From assembly GCA_028285005.1 (NCBI GenBank), contig JANQQP010000032.1:62001-126000 (forward strand): 64,000 bases of DNA, written 5' to 3'. Position numbers and translations under genes: made by a program. Numbering within the stretch: position 1 is the first letter of the stretch; each line of letters begins with the position of its first letter. Origin of the DNA: Dehalococcoidia bacterium. GTDB taxonomy: Bacteria > Chloroflexota > Dehalococcoidia > Lucifugimonadales > Lucifugimonadaceae. Below are positions 34,594-43,193 of this stretch, piece after piece. Under the pieces are notes generated by a model. It worked only from the letters and a program-made list of their open reading frames with translations, did no database searches and was not told where the DNA came from.

Positions 34594-36351
34594 CTAGTCG
34601 TCTTCCAGCGTCGAGGTGTCGCCCTCTGGCAGGCCGAGTTCGCGGGCCTTGAGCAACCGACGCATGATCTTGCCTGAACGGGTCTTCGGCATCACGTCAA
34701 TGAAGTCGATTTCTCTTGGCGCCACGCCAGCGGACAGCTTGTCCCGAGAAAAGCGGATCAACTCGCGCTGCAGTTGCGGGGTCGGTTCGTGGTCCGGCGT
34801 GAGCGTTACGAATGCTTTCACGACCTCCATCGCAATGGGATCCGGCTTGCCAATCACTCCTGCCTCGGCGACGGCCGGGTGCTCGATCAATGCGCTCTCA
34901 ACTTCGAACGGGCCGACGAGGTGGCCGGCGGTGTTGATCACGTCGTCCGCCCTGCCCTGGAACCAGAAGAAGCCATCTTCATCCAGCGATGCTTGATCAC
35001 CGGTGATGTACCAGCCCTTTTTGAAGCGAGAGTTGTACATCTCGTCTTTCTTCCAGTAGGCGTACATCATCGACGGCCATCCCGGCCGAACGGCCAGAGC
35101 TCCGGCCTCGCCCAGCGCCACCGGTTCGTAGTTGTCGTCGATCACTGCCATCGTGATGCCGGGGAACGGTCTGCCCATCGAACCGGGACGTACCGGCATC
35201 GATGCATAGTTGGCGCACATGATTGCGCCTGTCTCGGTCTGCCACCAGTTGTCGTGGATCGGCATCTTGTAGTGCTCATTGCCCCAGACCACCGCCTCAG
35301 GGTTGAGCGGCTCACCGACCGAGCCAATGAAGCGGAGAGTCTCGAGTGAGTGCTCTTCAACCGGCTTGGAACCGGCGCGCATCAGCAGGCGAATCGCAGT
35401 GGGCGCCGTGTACCAGACTGTGACCTTGTACTTGTCGATCACGTCGTACCAGGCGTTCGCTCCGAAACCGCCCTCGTAGATGATCTGCGTAACGCCGTTG
35501 GTCCACGGCGCCATCATGCCGTACGAGGTTCCGGTCACCCAACCGGGGTCGGCCGTGCAGAAGTAGATGTCGTCGAACTTCAGATCGAGCGCCCAGTGGC
35601 CTGTCAGCCACTGCTGCACCACAGCCTGGTGACGGTGAAGGACGCCTTTGGGCTTACCAGTTGAACCGGAGGTGTAGTGCATGATCGAGAAGTCGTACTG
35701 GCTGGTGTTCTCGATCGTGAAGTCGTCCGACGAGGCGTTGGCCATCAGCTCGTCGTAGTCGAGGTCGCCGTCATCGAGCGGCTCTGTGCTGCGTCCGTTC
35801 TTGTTGACGATGATGATCTTCTCGACGCTCGGCAGGTCCTTAAAGATGCCCGAGATCTTTGCCTTGAGTTCGGGTGATGTGATGACAAAGCGGCCTTCAG
35901 CATCTTCGATGCGGTCTTTGACCGGCTCGGGACCGAAAGCTGAGAAGAGCGGGGCGATGACGCCTCCGGCCTTGAGGATTCCCATGGCTGCGAAGTACAG
36001 CTCGGGCAGACGGTCCATGAAGATGAAAACTCGGTCGCCGCGCTCGATACCAAGGCCTTTCATCACGGCGCCAAATCGGTCTGAGCGCTCTTTGAAGTCG
36101 GAGTAGGTGTACCGCTCCTCCTCACCGTTCTTGCCGACCCAGATCATCGCCAGCTTGTCCCCATGGCCATGATCGACGTGACGGTCTACCGCTTCATAGG
36201 CGTTGTTCAGCCCTCCTCCGGGCAGCCAATCCATCTTGGCGAAAGCATCACGCCACCAGTCGAAGTCCGCACGGGATGCCGCGTAGTCGACAAGGTTCGG
36301 GTCGACATTCTTGTATGGGCCGGATGGTTTTGCGATCTCCTGGTATTCCAT
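34594..36351 (-). CDS. acsA: AMP-forming acetyl-CoA synthetase-like ligase
   Basis: A 585-residue adenylate-forming enzyme that activates acetate (or a related short acid) to acyl-CoA with ATP. The core P-loop is MHYTSGSTGKPKGVLHRH. WWQTETGAIM is motif A5 with the Trp that limits the acyl pocket in acetyl-CoA synthetases. WYITGDQASLDEDGFFWFQGRADDVI holds the adenylate-binding Asp and hinge. SGKIMRRLLKARELG contains the catalytic Lys that is acetylated in Acs. An AcuC-type deacetylase gene in the window could control that site. I chose ATG 36351 over the longer frame because MEYQEIAKPSG fits the family start. Confidence 0.92.
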   Translation of the reverse strand: MEYQEIAKPSGPYKNVDPNLVDYAASRADFDWWRDAFAKMDWLPGGGLNNAYEAVDRHVDHGHGDKLAMIWVGKNGEEERYTYSDFKERSDRFGAVMKGLGIERGDRVFIFMDRLPELYFAAMGILKAGGVIAPLFSAFGPEPVKDRIEDAEGRFVITSPELKAKISGIFKDLPSVEKIIIVNKNGRSTEPLDDGDLDYDELMANASSDDFTIENTSQYDFSIMHYTSGSTGKPKGVLHRHQAVVQQWLTGHWALDLKFDDIYFCTADPGWVTGTSYGMMAPWTNGVTQIIYEGGFGANAWYDVIDKYKVTVWYTAPTAIRLLMRAGSKPVEEHSLETLRFIGSVGEPLNPEAVVWGNEHYKMPIHDNWWQTETGAIMCANYASMPVRPGSMGRPFPGITMAVIDDNYEPVALGEAGALAVRPGWPSMMYAYWKKDEMYNSRFKKGWYITGDQASLDEDGFFWFQGRADDVINTAGHLVGPFEVESALIEHPAVAEAGVIGKPDPIAMEVVKAFVTLTPDHEPTPQLQRELIRFSRDKLSAGVAPREIDFIDVMPKTRSGKIMRRLLKARELGLPEGDTSTLEDD

Positions 36352-36772
36352 GACTATGTCCCGTTGGTGCTGTGAAGGGTCCGATCGCACGGTGTGGGCC
36401 GTGCTGGTATTGAAGGGAGGTGTTTAGATTCCGCGTACTGGGCATCGGCAGGGGCAATATAGCGAACCTTGCGTCCTGTGCCAAAACACTGCTTGCTCGG
36501 TAACTGTCAGGAATGCGTGATGATGTGATCGAACTGGGCAGATCTGTTGCGACCGAATGGGTGGCTCTGGCGTCTAGTACCGACTATCATTGACAGGTTG
36601 CGCTTTCCGAAGGTGATCGTTCTCAGATGGGAACAAGCTGCGGCAAGCGCAACGGAACACACTGGCGGCGGTCTGCGAAGAAGCTCGCAGGCTGGGCCGG
36701 TATACCGGTCCGCTCCCGAGGCAACGGCCAACGGAGCGCTCACTAATACCGCCGGGTGTAAGAGAGGCAAAT
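36352..36772. other. Intergenic region between acsA and rplI
   Basis: About 420 bases without a convincing gene, holding the divergent promoters of acsA and rplI. A perfect 12-bp palindrome CCGGTATACCGG lies at 36697-36708, 65 bases before the rplI ATG, and could be an operator or leader structure. Open frames here are short, and none resembles S6, Ssb or S18, which often precede rplI. Confidence 0.5.
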
Positions 36773-37393
36773 ATGAAGGTCCTATTTCTGCAGGACGTCC
36801 GTCCTACGGCGCGTGCCGGCGATATCAAAGAGGTCAAGAACGGGTTCGCTCGCAACTACCTGATCCCCCAGAAGCTGGCGGTTCTCGCCACATCGCACGA
36901 GATCGCACGTGCGGAGAAGTTGAGGAAAGAGGCAGAGGCGCGCCAGAAGGCCGAAGCCGCAGAGTGGCGCCAGATCGTTGAAGAGCTGAAGAGCGACCCG
37001 ATCAAGCTCATCGTCCGCACCGGCCCGACCGGACGACTTTACGGTTCTGTGACAGCGGCGATGATCGCAACAGAGATCCAGACCGCCGCCGGGCGCGAAG
37101 TGGACCGCAGGTCGATTCGCATTCCAGCGCCAATCCGCACGCTTGGCAAGTATCCGATTCCAGTGCAGTTCGCAGACGAGGTCGAGACAACGCTCGACAT
37201 TCTCGTCGAGCCCGACGAGGACTCGGTGGCGCGTATTGAGCAGGCCCGGCAGGCGCGTGCTGAAGAGGCTGCTGCAGACCCGACGTTTGAAGAGGCGCTG
37301 GAGCAGGAATCTGAAGACGAGGCCGAAGAGGCTAAGCCCGAAGAAGCCGCTGAGTCAGCGGAGGCGGAAACAGAAGAGGAAACGGCTCAGTAG
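36773..37393 (+). CDS. rplI: 50S ribosomal protein L9 with acidic C-terminal extension
   Basis: A 206-residue L9. The N-terminal 23S rRNA-binding domain is typical (MKVLFLQDVRPTARAG, then EVKNGFARNYLIPQKLA), followed by the long connecting helix and the C-terminal domain (GRLYGSVTAAMIA, IRTLGKYPIPVQF). L9 is usually about 150 residues. Here about 50 extra residues follow, dominated by Glu and Ala (EDEAEEAKPEEAAESAEAE). A ribosome site GAGAGG precedes ATG. A strong terminator follows, so dnaB downstream is separately transcribed. Confidence 0.95.
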   Translation: MKVLFLQDVRPTARAGDIKEVKNGFARNYLIPQKLAVLATSHEIARAEKLRKEAEARQKAEAAEWRQIVEELKSDPIKLIVRTGPTGRLYGSVTAAMIATEIQTAAGREVDRRSIRIPAPIRTLGKYPIPVQFADEVETTLDILVEPDEDSVARIEQARQARAEEAAADPTFEEALEQESEDEAEEAKPEEAAESAEAETEEETAQ

Positions 37394-37701
37394 CGTTAGT
37401 TACAGCCAAATTGCGAACGCCCTGCCAGTAACGTTGGCAGGGCGTTTTTGGTCACCCAGCTTGACCGACTCACGCTTCCCGGTAAACGATCCCTTAAAGG
37501 CCGAAAAGGCTGCGACTTCGGGGTGTGAGGTCGCGGCCGACCGATGATATAAACCGGTGACCGAGCGAGCTAGCCGCGGTTGGCCACAACTTCTGGCCGA
37601 TGCTGAGTTCTGGCTCCGGGTTCTCAGGAACTCTCGCCACGATTTGGTACACCGGAATCCGTCCGCCACGTCGACATTCATCCGATAGAACGGGACAAGA
37701 A
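37394..37701. other. Intergenic region between rplI and dnaB
   Basis: About 300 bases containing the rplI terminator and presumably the dnaB promoter. The open frame upstream of the chosen dnaB start has no DnaB-like sequence. An inverted pair GGCCG/CGGCC around 37499-37540 is the only other structure I see. Confidence 0.4.
37416..37449 (+). terminator. Rho-independent terminator after rplI
   Basis: A perfect 12-bp stem, AACGCCCTGCCA paired with TGGCAGGGCGTT, closes a 7-base loop and continues into five T residues. It begins 22 bases after the rplI stop. Confidence 0.9.
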
Positions 37702-39078
37702 TTGGTTCAGGCTGACAGGCTACCGCCACACGATATCCAGGCCGAAGAGTCGGTCATCGGCTCGCTGATGATCGATGGACAGGCCGTCACGGATGTCCAC
37801 GGATTTCTCAGCCCGAACGACTTCTACAGGCAGCGAAACAGGCTCTGCTACGAAGCCGTCGTTGAGCTCTTCAACCGTGATGAGGCGATCAACACAGTCA
37901 CCGTCGCTCACGAGCTGGAGTCCAAAGAGCTGCTCGAAGAGGTGGGCGGTTCAGCTTACCTGGCGCACCTCGTCGCCTCGGTCCCAACCTCCGTCCACAT
38001 CGTCCACTTTGGAAGACTGGTCCAGCGGACCGCAACAATGCGTCGGCTGATCAGCGCAGCGTCGGACATCGCGGAGATCGGTTTCGCAGATGACGCAGAT
38101 GTTGACGGCGCGCTGAGCACCGCTGAGGACATCATCTTCGGCATCAGGACCGGTCAGGCGAGCCGAGACTTCGTCCATGTCGGCGAGGCTCTCGACCCGT
38201 TCCTTGAGCAGTCGTCCGCGCTGGACGCGCTTGAAGATGACAAGAAGCCGATTCCGACCGGCTACTCGAACATGGACCAGCTATTCGGAGGGCTACAGCG
38301 GTCGGACATGCTCGTGCTGGCAGCGCGACCAAGCATCGGCAAGAGCACGCTCGGTCTGAACCTTGCCGCGAACGCTGCGAAAGAGCACGCGAGAGTGGGA
38401 ATCTTCTCGTTGGAGATGGGACGCGAGCAGGTTGCGATGCGGCTGCTGGCGTCCGAAGCTCGGCTAAACATGCATGACATCCGCCTGAGGCGCTTCTCTC
38501 CGACAGAGGAGACGCGCATGGTCGATGCGATCGGTCTGCTGTCTGACCTTGCGATCTATATCGATGACACGCCGTTTCAGACGGTTGCCGAAATGCGCGG
38601 TAAGGCGAGGCGGCTTCAACTGACGCATGGTCTCGATTTCGTTGTCGTGGACTACATGCAGCTCATCAACGGCTCGTCGGGAGGCCGCGAGGGGAATCGC
38701 GCCCAAGAGGTGAGTGAGATCTCACGCCAGATGAAGGCGATGGCGCGTGACCTGGACGTACCTGTAATTGCGATCTCTCAACTCAGCAGGGCGATTGAGC
38801 GTCGTGAGTCGCACCGCCCGGTGCTTTCCGACCTGCGGGAGAGTGGAAGCATTGAGCAGGATGCCGACGTCGTGATGTTCATCCACCGTGAGGACCGCTT
38901 CGTGTCCGAGGAGCAGTGGAACGCGAAGAGCCCGGACCGGCCATACCCACGCGGCCTGGCAGAGTTGATCGTCGCCAAACACCGACACGGACCGATCGAC
39001 AACCTCTGGATGTCTGTAAGGGATGAGCACGGCAGGTTCATGGAGATGCGAGCGCAGGCGCCTGTTGAACAGTTCTAG
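37702..39078 (+). CDS. dnaB: Replicative DNA helicase DnaB
   Basis: A 458-residue hexameric helicase from TTG 37702. The N-terminal domain opens RLPPHDIQAEESVIGSLM. The RecA-like core carries Walker A in LAARPSIGKSTLGLNL, then IFSLEMGREQVAMRLLASEA, Walker B in DFVVVDYMQLI, and VIAISQLSRAIERRES followed by LSDLRESGSIEQDADVVMFIHRED with the arginine-finger region. It unwinds DNA ahead of the replication fork. A longer frame reaches ATG 37600, but those residues are not DnaB-like. The DnaD-like and loader-like genes that follow form a replication cluster. Confidence 0.95.
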   Translation: MVQADRLPPHDIQAEESVIGSLMIDGQAVTDVHGFLSPNDFYRQRNRLCYEAVVELFNRDEAINTVTVAHELESKELLEEVGGSAYLAHLVASVPTSVHIVHFGRLVQRTATMRRLISAASDIAEIGFADDADVDGALSTAEDIIFGIRTGQASRDFVHVGEALDPFLEQSSALDALEDDKKPIPTGYSNMDQLFGGLQRSDMLVLAARPSIGKSTLGLNLAANAAKEHARVGIFSLEMGREQVAMRLLASEARLNMHDIRLRRFSPTEETRMVDAIGLLSDLAIYIDDTPFQTVAEMRGKARRLQLTHGLDFVVVDYMQLINGSSGGREGNRAQEVSEISRQMKAMARDLDVPVIAISQLSRAIERRESHRPVLSDLRESGSIEQDADVVMFIHREDRFVSEEQWNAKSPDRPYPRGLAELIVAKHRHGPIDNLWMSVRDEHGRFMEMRAQAPVEQF

Positions 39079-39137
39079 GCGGCCGCGTTGCTCATAGCTG
39101 AAGTGTTCCTTCACCAGTCAGCGAACAGAATCACTGA

Positions 39138-39902
39138 ATGACCACTGAGAAGACAACAAGTCGGTCTGCAGCCCCGTTTCCGCGCGGAGTGGTGTTCACG
39201 CCGGTGCCGAACCCGCTGCTGGCCGGGCTTCTGGAAGAGATCGACGACATCGCAGAGTTGAAGTTAACGCTGCGGGTTGTATGGGCCTTGCACAGGAAGC
39301 AATCGCCTTTGCCGTACGTCACTGCCAGCGAGTTGCAAGCAGACCGGTCGGTGGCAGCCATGCTCGACGTGACCGGTGATGAGCTTGAAGCTGCTGTCAT
39401 GACCGCGCTGAAGAAGGCGAGTGAGCGCGGGACGCTGATCGCCGTGCCAGCAGGAGATACAGGCGAGGAGCGATACCTGCTGAACACTGAACCCGTGCGC
39501 GCTGCGCTGATCGGGCGAGGCGTCAAGATAGCGGAGTCGGACGCTGGCCCGTGGGCCGAGACACAGCAGGCGGCCGCACGGCCGGAGCTTCGCGAGGGTG
39601 TTTTCAAGGTCTACGAAGAGAACATCGGCGTGATGTCGCCGCTCATCGCCGAGAGCATCACCGCGGCGTTGCAGGAGCATCCAGAGTCGGATGTAATCGA
39701 TGCCATACGGGTCGCGGTTGAGGCGAACGCTCGAAGCTGGAAGTATGTGATGGCGGTGCTGAAGCGCTGGGCAGTTGAAGGCCGAGATAATAGAGAGACC
39801 AGGGGTCTGGATGGAAAGCCTGAACGATATTCTGAAGCGAATCGCAGCGACGAGTTCATTGAGCGCTACCTTGAGCGGCAGCGAGCGCGAGGAAACCGCT
39901 GA
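39138..39902 (+). CDS. DnaD-domain replication protein
   Basis: A 254-residue protein with an N-terminal winged-helix-like part (about 1-125: VFTPVPNPLLAGLLEEIDDIAELKLTLRVVWALH) and a DnaD/DnaB_2 domain at about 155-225. The DnaD-like pattern is VYEENIGVMSPLIAE, then VIDAIRVAVEANARSWKYVMAVLKRW. In Firmicutes, DnaD helps load the replicative helicase with DnaB and DnaI. Its position between dnaB helicase and a DnaI/DnaC-like ATPase supports the same job. The last 30 residues overlap the next gene in another frame. Confidence 0.82.
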   Translation: MTTEKTTSRSAAPFPRGVVFTPVPNPLLAGLLEEIDDIAELKLTLRVVWALHRKQSPLPYVTASELQADRSVAAMLDVTGDELEAAVMTALKKASERGTLIAVPAGDTGEERYLLNTEPVRAALIGRGVKIAESDAGPWAETQQAAARPELREGVFKVYEENIGVMSPLIAESITAALQEHPESDVIDAIRVAVEANARSWKYVMAVLKRWAVEGRDNRETRGLDGKPERYSEANRSDEFIERYLERQRARGNR

Positions 39903-41283
39903 GCAGTCGCCCTGCCCTATCTGCGATGACGCCCGCTGGTTGAATGTCGACGCACCGGTCGGCTCACCCGAGTTTGGCACAGTTGTTCCCTGCGAGTGCC
40001 AGGCCGAGGCGTGGGGAACGCATGTCAACAAACGTCTGAGGGATTACTCCGATCTGGGCCCGCTTGAGCGGATGACCTTTGAGTCGATGGAGCCGGCAGG
40101 ACGTGATGGCTTCGTCGATCCGCCAAGTTTCCGCAGGGCTCGCGATGCGGCGCAGCGTTACTCGCACGACCCGATGGGTTGGCTGGTGATCAGCGGACCG
40201 TCCGGCACTGGAAAGACGCACATTGCGGCAGCCATCGCCAACCGCCTGGTCGGAGATGACCGCCCGGTGAAGTTCGTTTCGGTGCCCGATCTGCTTGACC
40301 ACATGAGGTCGACGCTGGACCGTGACTCGAATGATCTCGACGGCGACGATTTCGAGGGACTTTTCAGCCACATCATCGAAGCGCCGATGCTAGTGCTCGA
40401 TGATCTCGGTGTGCAGAGTCCGACGCGGTGGGCTGAGGAGAAGATCGACCAGGTACTGAGTCACCGCTATGCGCGCAGACTGCCGACCGTATTGACGACG
40501 AGCCAGCCGCTTGACCAGCTACCGGACCGCCTGCGCACTCGACTGACCGACCCCTTCATATCTGAGCGCATTGAGCTGCAGCCGGGCGCCGGAAACGCAG
40601 ACAGGTCGTCGATCGGTCTCGACTCAACACAGCTGAAGGCGATGACTTTCGAGTCGTTCGACGTGAAGGGAGCAAGAGGCTCCTCACAGCGACAGAGAGC
40701 CACGCTCGACGCCGCATACTCGGCTGCACGGTCCTTTGCCGAGATGCCGCAGGGCTGGATCTACATGGCGGGGCCGACCGGAGTCGGCAAAACGCACTTG
40801 GCCGTGGCCATCGCGAATGTGCAGATCCAGCAGGGACGCTCCGTGCTGTTCCGCTTCGTGCCAGACCTGCTCGACCAGTTGAGGCGAGCGTATCAGCCGA
40901 GGTCAGCTACCGGATTCGACCGTGAGTTCCAGGTGATTCGGAACTGCGAGGTGTTGATACTAGACGACTTCGGGGCGCAGGCCACGACGGCGTGGGCCGA
41001 AGAAAAACTGTACCAGTTGATAGTTCATCGCCATTCGGCCGGGTTGCCGACCGTTATCACGTCTCGAGTTCTGCTGGACGAGGCAGCCGCCAATGGTTTC
41101 ACTGAGCGTTATGCCGATGCGATCGGTTCCCGACTGCGCGACATCCGCATGGTCTGGGAGTACGCGATGCTGTCGCCCGACTTCCGCAATCGTGGCGGTA
41201 CCAGCAGGAGCTCCAGGTTTGGCCGCGCAAGTGACGATTCGAAGGCTACCGACACGCCCTCCCGAGCTTCGCGCACGAAATGA
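39811..41283 (+). CDS. DnaC/DnaI-like helicase loader with two AAA+ modules
   Basis: A 490-residue protein from ATG 39811 (AGGGG 5 bases upstream), overlapping the DnaD-like gene by 92 bases. A likely zinc knuckle is formed by Cys35, Cys38, Cys61 and Cys63 (CPIC, then CEC). AAA+ module 1 has Walker A GPSGTGKT at 129-136 and Walker B MLVLDDLG near 195. Module 2 has GPTGVGKT at 320-327 and VLILDDFG near 383. Each module is preceded by MTFESM/MTFESF, has the AxxWAEEK segment after Walker B, and ends in a RLRTRL or SRLRD arginine motif. Known DnaC/DnaI/IstB-type loaders have a single module, so this is an internal duplication. Confidence 0.85.
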   Translation: MESLNDILKRIAATSSLSATLSGSEREETAEQSPCPICDDARWLNVDAPVGSPEFGTVVPCECQAEAWGTHVNKRLRDYSDLGPLERMTFESMEPAGRDGFVDPPSFRRARDAAQRYSHDPMGWLVISGPSGTGKTHIAAAIANRLVGDDRPVKFVSVPDLLDHMRSTLDRDSNDLDGDDFEGLFSHIIEAPMLVLDDLGVQSPTRWAEEKIDQVLSHRYARRLPTVLTTSQPLDQLPDRLRTRLTDPFISERIELQPGAGNADRSSIGLDSTQLKAMTFESFDVKGARGSSQRQRATLDAAYSAARSFAEMPQGWIYMAGPTGVGKTHLAVAIANVQIQQGRSVLFRFVPDLLDQLRRAYQPRSATGFDREFQVIRNCEVLILDDFGAQATTAWAEEKLYQLIVHRHSAGLPTVITSRVLLDEAAANGFTERYADAIGSRLRDIRMVWEYAMLSPDFRNRGGTSRSSRFGRASDDSKATDTPSRASRTK

Positions 41284-41939
41284 TGCGGCCTCCCGGACCG
41301 CTCGGCGGTGGCTCGGGCGCTGACTCAACTTTCAGTCGGCTAATCGCGGGCGAACTGCCTGCCAACTGGGTCGCAAACGATCCGGACTCTCCGGTCGTCT
41401 GCTTCCACAACCGTCTCAAGTGGGAGCGCGTTATGCTGCTGGTGGTTCCGCGTGCCTACATGACGCAGGAAGAGATGTGGCTGGACGACGTTCTGCAAGA
41501 CGCTCTCCGGCTCGCTGTTGAGGTTGGTGAGGAGCATTGTCCGGAGGGCTTCAGGGTCCTGTCGAACTTCGGGCGCGTCGCGCACCAGAGTCAGCTACAT
41601 GCGCATCTGCATGTGGTTTCGGGAATCGCGCAGAACATTGCCGACGCGAAGCCGATCGACGAGTGGCGTGCTGATGGCGAGCTTTTGGTGCAGCGGCAGG
41701 AGGTGAATGATATGCCTCATACGGACCTGTATCGCGACGAGCTTTCATCTTCGCAGTTCGAGTTTCTAACTGGAGAAGGTGCTACGGTCGCAGGAGCCAC
41801 CGCGATCAAACATGCGAAGAGCTTCTCGCCAAAGGGCTTCAGGTTGAAGGCCAATTACAGCATGGAACAGGGTGGCCCAAGAGGAGGCCAGCCAGGGCTG
41901 TTCCTGCTCGGCGGCGGTCAGCTTTCTCTCTACGTGTGA
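41280..41939 (+). CDS. HIT-family nucleotide hydrolase-like protein
   Basis: A 219-residue protein whose start overlaps the loader gene by four bases (ATGA). The histidine-triad motif SQLHAHLHVVSG lies at about 105-116, with the preceding FRVLSNFGRVAHQ typical of HIT proteins. Catalytic-site histidines are arranged as HxHxH. The N-terminal part (FSRLIAGELPANWVANDPDSPVVCFHN) also fits HIT. The last 90 residues contain KGFRLKANYSMEQGG, then PGLFLLGGGQLSLYV. This looks like a second, degenerate HIT half with the His residues lost. HIT enzymes cleave nucleoside phosphoramidates or dinucleotides. Confidence 0.82.
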   Translation: MMRPPGPLGGGSGADSTFSRLIAGELPANWVANDPDSPVVCFHNRLKWERVMLLVVPRAYMTQEEMWLDDVLQDALRLAVEVGEEHCPEGFRVLSNFGRVAHQSQLHAHLHVVSGIAQNIADAKPIDEWRADGELLVQRQEVNDMPHTDLYRDELSSSQFEFLTGEGATVAGATAIKHAKSFSPKGFRLKANYSMEQGGPRGGQPGLFLLGGGQLSLYV

Positions 41940-41954
41940 TCCTGCCGGGCAGCG

Positions 41955-42443
41955 CTACACGTATCGGGCAGCAGCCATCGTCCCAACAGCGATGATGACC
42001 AGTGCCGCGTTGACCCTGCTGCCCACGGTGATACGCATGCGGGTAGGTTCGAGAGATTTCTCATCGGCCATTGGCTCGCTCTGCAAAGAGCGTCGGAGCT
42101 TTGCGGTGCTTGCGCCGACCCAGCCGCTCAGAAAAAAAGCGATCAGGGATGCGACCAGTCCTAACCCGATCGCCCAGCCCCAGCTGTTGTCGAAGAGCTG
42201 ACCGAAGTCGCGGCCAGGCGTGCGAGATATGAGCACGAATCCGGCGACGATCGTGATGATCGCCGACAGCGTGATCCACAGGCTGTTGAGCTTGCTGATG
42301 GCCGTCAGCACGTCTCTTTCGACCTCATTGCTCAAGCCACGCAGCTTCGGTTCGAGCACCACGGTCAGGTAAACGGCAGAGCCGACCCAGAAGATTCCGG
42401 CAAGAATGTGGATTATGCGAATGGCGATGAGTTCTGTGTTCAC
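41955..42443 (-). CDS. Four-helix integral membrane protein (CopD/DUF2269-like)
   Basis: A 162-residue protein with four hydrophobic segments: IIHILAGIFWVGSAVYLTVV, LWITLSAIITIVAGFVLI, WAIGLGLVASLIAFFLSGW and AALVIIAVGTMAAARYV. The His in IIHILAG and the Trp-Val-Gly in helix 1 are shared with CopD/DUF2269-like membrane proteins, some of which bind haem or copper. I would not go beyond predicted membrane protein. It follows the HAD phosphatase gene by 10 bases, so they are probably cotranscribed. Confidence 0.72.
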   Translation of the reverse strand: MNTELIAIRIIHILAGIFWVGSAVYLTVVLEPKLRGLSNEVERDVLTAISKLNSLWITLSAIITIVAGFVLISRTPGRDFGQLFDNSWGWAIGLGLVASLIAFFLSGWVGASTAKLRRSLQSEPMADEKSLEPTRMRITVGSRVNAALVIIAVGTMAAARYV

Positions 42444-42453
42444 TGGTTCTTGT

Positions 42454-43065
42454 CTAGATGGAGCGAATCAACTTCGCAACGTCTCTGATGTCTGCTTCAG
42501 GCATATGAGTGACCTGCTCTAAATCGGGCGGCTCGGTTCCAACGAAGATTGCGGTCCCGGCCGTTCGCAGCATCTCATAGTCTCCACTACTGTCTCCGAC
42601 CGCCGCGACATCGGTCACAGAAACGCCGAGTTCGTTAACGACCTCAGTGAGGAATTCAGCCTTCGTGTTGCCCCATGTGTGTGTTACTGAGCCAGTGGCG
42701 AAGTCGAGTTCCGTCGAGCGCCTGCGTTTCACGTTCAGGGTTTGAGCAACGTGTTCGACAGCGAATGACCATGTCACAGATGCCAACGCTACCTCAATTC
42801 CGGCCCGTTGAAGCTCAGCAATACCTTCGTGTGCGCCCGGTGCCCAGCTGATAGCTGTGAGATGCGATCGGACTACGCTCTCGCCAGCCGTCAGGTACCA
42901 CTCAGCCATCTCTTTCCGGGCCGACAGAATCCGTTCTTCACCAGTCCAGCGCTCGAACTCACACATCCGCTCGTACTTACCGAGTCCTCGCGCAATCGCC
43001 TGGCAGATGGTATCGCCTCGAAGCAGCGTTCCATCGACATCGAATATCGCCAGCCGGATGGACAT
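42454..43065 (-). CDS. HAD-family phosphatase (HAD-IB-like)
   Basis: A 203-residue hydrolase from ATG 43065 with GGAG upstream. Motif I is LAIFDVDGTLLRGD with the nucleophilic Asp and acid/base Asp. Motif II Ser/Thr is in VALASVTWSF, motif III Lys in TKAEFLTEVV, and motif IV is AAVGDSSGDYEML. The cap insert after motif I (CQAIARGLGKYERMCEFERW) is helical, as in phosphoserine-phosphatase-like HAD-IB enzymes. Substrate unknown. The longer upstream frame reads through the divergent enolase-superfamily promoter and is rejected. Confidence 0.88.
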   Translation of the reverse strand: MSIRLAIFDVDGTLLRGDTICQAIARGLGKYERMCEFERWTGEERILSARKEMAEWYLTAGESVVRSHLTAISWAPGAHEGIAELQRAGIEVALASVTWSFAVEHVAQTLNVKRRRSTELDFATGSVTHTWGNTKAEFLTEVVNELGVSVTDVAAVGDSSGDYEMLRTAGTAIFVGTEPPDLEQVTHMPEADIRDVAKLIRSI

Positions 43066-43193
43066 CGCTTCTCCAGTCACCGCGCAACGTCGCTCGAAAT
43101 GCCAATCCCGAATGTTAACGGCATCTGCGGTATCCTGCGGCCGTTTCCCGCAACCGCAATCACCCCTGAACAAGCCCGTTGGAGCAGCCACGA

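Noticed and set aside
36600-36772. Possible rpsR (S18) remnant in the rplI frame, reading KLRQAQRNTLAAVCEEARRLG
   Set aside because: The resemblance is limited to a few residues, the RRxTG part of S18 is absent, and a stop lies just upstream.
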